DNA of 9,928 bases, taken from an uncultured Bacilli bacterium (GTDB taxonomy: Bacteria > Bacillota_I > Bacilli_A > RF39 > UBA660). The stretch is taken from contig CANRKE010000046.1 in assembly GCA_947631135.1 (NCBI GenBank), positions 1 through 9,928 on the forward strand. Reading direction: 5' to 3'. A model generated the notes under the pieces. That model saw nothing but the letters and a program-made list of their open reading frames with translations, was not told the origin of the DNA and ran no database searches. The position numbers and the translations under genes were made by a program. Shown here piece after piece: positions 8,253-9,928 of the stretch (the stretch's first letter is position 1; every line of letters starts with the position of its first letter).

Positions 8253-8288
8253 TTGTATTTTTTTGGCATTTTTGCCACTTTTTTACAA
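8253..8288. repeat. Nested inverted repeat between reverse transcriptase and ATPase genes
   Basis: The inner arms TGGCA (8264-8268) and TGCCA (8273-8277) enclose a four-base loop, and the outer arms TTGTA (8253-8257) and TACAA (8284-8288) are also complementary; T-rich stretches lie between them. On the plus strand the inner hairpin is followed by C and six T's, so it looks like a terminator for plus-strand transcription, yet no plus-strand gene is visible. On the minus strand, where the neighbouring genes lie, it is followed by A's and would not terminate in the usual way. It sits just upstream of the ATPase -35 box, so an operator is also possible. Confidence 0.5.
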
Positions 8289-8319
8289 CGACGTATTAAT
8301 TACCATAAAAACTAATATA

Positions 8320-8820
8320 TTAGCTACATATCTTATAACAATTATTAAAAATTTGTATAACAATATTTTCTACTTTATATTTTAAATTATTGTTATGTCC
8401 TATTTTTAACATACCATTATATGATGCAACACTTCTAAATAATTTATATTTATCATATTTTTTTAGATTTCTAAACATTCTAATTTTTGTCTTATTATTT
8501 ATTTTTATAATTAACTTTTTATCACATAATATAAATTTATATCCCAAAAAATTAACACCATTATTTAAATTATAAATTCTAGTTTTATTATTTAATTCCA
8601 ATTTATATATTTTTAAAAATTGTATTGTTTCATCAATAATATATTTTAAATATTCTTTTGAATTGGATAATATTATAATATCATCCATATATCTAATATA
8701 ATATTTACAGTTTAATTTTTCTTTCAAATAATGATCTAATTCATTAAGATAAAATACTGCAAATATTTGACTAGTTAAATTACCTATTGGTAGAGAGGTA
8801 TTATATTTTATTTTTTTCAT
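8320..8820 (-). CDS. DGR-type reverse transcriptase, C-terminal part (out of frame)
   Basis: This frame supplies the second half of the reverse transcriptase begun in the preceding gene: LPIGNLTSQ (residues 10-18, the I/LGxxxSQ form typical of DGR enzymes in place of QGxxxSP), the polymerase catalytic box YMDD (44-47), LNNKTRIY (76-83), FLGYKF (91-96), and a thumb-like tail with SYNGMLKIG (133-141). It is unlikely to be an independent gene. The ATG at 8818-8820 has no ribosome binding site, lies inside the end of the upstream frame, and would omit the motif A aspartate needed for polymerisation. Read with the upstream part, the total is about 360 residues, normal for a DGR reverse transcriptase. 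No clear terminator follows on the minus strand. Confidence 0.85.
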   Translation of the reverse strand: MKKIKYNTSLPIGNLTSQIFAVFYLNELDHYLKEKLNCKYYIRYMDDIIILSNSKEYLKYIIDETIQFLKIYKLELNNKTRIYNLNNGVNFLGYKFILCDKKLIIKINNKTKIRMFRNLKKYDKYKLFRSVASYNGMLKIGHNNNLKYKVENIVIQIFNNCYKICS

Positions 8821-9397
8821 TATTTATAACACTATTAATTGTCTTATTAATATATTCATAATTCGTGCTATGAATAATATTAGATAATAAATCTATTATA
8901 TTATCATCACAATATATCTTTTTTAGCATGTTAATTAATGTATCATGATCAATATTATAGAAATATTTTTTAATATCCATTTTTAGTACATATATATTAT
9001 CATTATTAATTTTTAATTTATTTATATATTTTTTCATATATTCAATGCCACTTTTAGTTCCTTTACCAATTCTAGTAGCAACATTAGTATCTATTAATTT
9101 TTTATCTAATTCACATAAAATATAATCACTAACTAAATGATTAATTATTTTATCTTGTATTTTTTCACTCATAATTATTCTATATTTTTTTTCTCTTATC
9201 AAAAAAATATTATATTTTCCATGTATATAGTTTTTATTTTCTAATATATTTAATATATTTACTAAATTAGTATTTAATTTACCATGAAAATTAATTAATT
9301 TATTCTTATGTTTAGTATTATTTTTAATTTTATTATATTCAAAATATATTTTATCAATATCTATAATAACATTATAATCTATATTACTCTTTTTCAT
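8801..9397 (-). CDS. DGR-type reverse transcriptase, N-terminal part (frameshifted)
   Basis: The 198-residue first part of a reverse transcriptase. KYRIIMSEKIQDKIINHLV (71-89) matches the early RT motifs. The NVATRIGKGTKSGIEYM segment (105-121) resembles the conserved basic block of DGR/group II-like enzymes. LKMDIKKYFYNIDHDTL (138-154) is motif A, with catalytic Asp 141. The frame then ends at TAA (8801-8803), just after the A7 run, before the IGNLTSQ and YMDD motifs that follow in another frame. In DGRs such an enzyme, with Avd, copies a template RNA with errors at adenines. The ATG overlaps the avd-like gene by 14 bases and has no clear ribosome binding site, so translation is probably coupled. 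Codon use is extremely A/T-rich. Whether active protein is made depends on the frame change. Confidence 0.85.
   Translation of the reverse strand: MKKSNIDYNVIIDIDKIYFEYNKIKNNTKHKNKLINFHGKLNTNLVNILNILENKNYIHGKYNIFLIREKKYRIIMSEKIQDKIINHLVSDYILCELDKKLIDTNVATRIGKGTKSGIEYMKKYINKLKINNDNIYVLKMDIKKYFYNIDHDTLINMLKKIYCDDNIIDLLSNIIHSTNYEYINKTINSVINNEKNKI
8811..8817 (-). other. A7 run at the reverse transcriptase frame junction
   Basis: The minus strand reads ATG followed by seven A's and T. With six A's the upstream frame would read …INNEKIKYNTSLPIGNLTSQ…, continuous with the catalytic half, so the split equals one extra base in the run. Possible causes are a true mutation, an assembly or sequencing homopolymer error, RNA polymerase slippage, or a +1 ribosomal shift; sequence alone cannot choose. 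Confidence 0.8.
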
Positions 9398-9803
9398 TTT
9401 TAATCAGTCCATAACACATTTTTCTAAGTTCTATTATATAATTAGAAACACTCTTAAGTTTTTTAGAAGTAATTAACTTATTATTATAACTAATACCAAT
9501 TAAATCATCTAATATTGATATTTTAACTATATATTCTTTTAAATACTTCTTTCTATATGTATTATTACTAAAATTAACTATATAATAATGTATAACTTCT
9601 AATAAATCAAAACATGTATTTTCAATTCTAGATATTAAATTAATATATTTTTTAGGATAATTTTCAATTATATTATTAATATATTCAATAGTTTTCCTTG
9701 TCTTTGTTAAAATTAAAAATTCATCATTTTTAGATTGATAATTTTTACCACCTTCACTATATACCTTTTTTAAAATTTCTTTTTTATTTGATACTTTCTC
9801 CAT
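9384..9803 (-). CDS. Avd-like four-helix-bundle protein
   Basis: A 139-residue, Lys/Ile/Asn-rich soluble protein. After a polar N terminus (about 1-25) it shows four predicted helices: about 27-48, 51-78 (starting YPKKYINLISRIENTCFDLLEVI), 83-107 and 112-136. The pattern of a Pro-Lys before helix two, LLE in it, and a final helix followed by a short tail fits the bAvd/four-helix-bundle family, whose pentamer binds the DGR reverse transcriptase and its RNA. The assignment is by pattern and by position directly before the reverse transcriptase, with a 14-base overlap. The start at 9803 has GAGGT about eight bases upstream. The first bases overlap the preceding partial ORF by 20. It is slightly longer than typical Avd. 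Confidence 0.75.
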   Translation of the reverse strand: MEKVSNKKEILKKVYSEGGKNYQSKNDEFLILTKTRKTIEYINNIIENYPKKYINLISRIENTCFDLLEVIHYYIVNFSNNTYRKKYLKEYIVKISILDDLIGISYNNKLITSKKLKSVSNYIIELRKMCYGLIKNEKE

Positions 9804-9928
9804 ACAATACTACCTCTACAATATCTAAATATTTAATAAAAGATAAAATATTTTTAGAAATTCTATTAATAGCTTTATAACTATTAGCATATATAGTTAT
9901 AATATTTTTATATCTATTAAAATTTAAT
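9784..9928 (-). CDS. C-terminal end of an unidentified ORF entering from the right edge
   Basis: One minus-strand frame is open from the window edge to a TAA at 9784-9786, giving at least 47 residues (…INRISKNILSFIKYLDIVEV…, ending YGESIK). It overlaps the avd-like gene by 20 bases, and the avd ribosome binding site lies within it, as expected for an operon partner. I do not recognise it. It lacks the Trp/Arg/Gly-rich, C-type-lectin-like ending of usual DGR variable proteins. In DNA this AT-rich a 47-codon open frame is modestly significant, so a chance frame remains possible. Confidence 0.4.
   Translation of the reverse strand, partial: LNFNRYKNIITIYANSYKAINRISKNILSFIKYLDIVEVVLYGESIK

Noticed and set aside
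8390..8575. Plus-strand 61-codon open frame
   Set aside because: Antisense to the conserved C-terminal part of the reverse transcriptase; no start signals and Leu/Phe-rich shadow composition.
8818..8820. ATG as an independent start for the second reverse transcriptase half
   Set aside because: There is no Shine-Dalgarno sequence upstream, it sits inside the end of the first half, and the product would lack the motif A catalytic aspartate.
8320..9397. Group II intron or retron origin for the reverse transcriptase
   Set aside because: No maturase or endonuclease domain follows, no intron domain V-like hairpin is visible after the gene, the motif is IGNLTSQ rather than QGxxxSP, and the neighbour is Avd-like. 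No retron ncRNA-like region is evident upstream.
1..9928. CRISPR array or long direct repeats
   Set aside because: No regularly spaced repeat of 20 or more bases was noticed; the abundant short AT repeats reflect composition.

Overview
The window looks like chromosome of a very AT-rich, low-GC Firmicutes/Tenericutes-type bacterium. The fused SecDF, the ComN-like gene beside it, the long bifunctional Rel next to dtd and the Asn/Lys/Ile-rich proteins point to the Bacilli/Mollicutes side, for example uncultured gut lineages. This is inference from gene content, not a species call. TGA is used as a stop (dtd) and the Trp codons I checked are TGG, so the ordinary bacterial code fits. Every gene I can support lies on the minus strand, so transcription runs from high to low coordinates.

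Right end (about 8320-9928): an accessory block of even higher AT content. It holds the tail of an unidentified ORF entering from the edge, a small four-helix-bundle protein of the Avd (accessory variability determinant) type, and a reverse transcriptase with the IGNLTSQ and YMDD motifs typical of diversity-generating retroelements (DGRs). The reverse transcriptase is split by a one-base frame change at a run of seven A's, between catalytic motif A and the IGNLTSQ motif. No template repeat or variable target gene is recognisable, so the cassette is either incomplete, decayed, or has its template and target beyond the right edge.

Middle (6933-8288): a stand-alone AAA-type ATPase with a DUF4143-like C-terminal part, transcribed from its own good promoter, with an unusual nested inverted repeat between that promoter and the reverse transcriptase.

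Core operon (662-6870): an extended -10 promoter precedes comN-like, secDF, rel (bifunctional ppGpp synthetase/hydrolase), dtd (D-aminoacyl-tRNA deacylase) and an AI-2E/PerM-family membrane protein. Genes overlap or lie within 25 bases of each other and end at an AT-rich terminator. The set joins membrane protein export, stringent response and translation quality control in one transcript.

Left end (1-612): a tRNA-His(GTG) gene with its own promoter and a strong hairpin terminator, followed by a decayed coiled-coil gene broken by stops and a frameshift that runs off the left edge.
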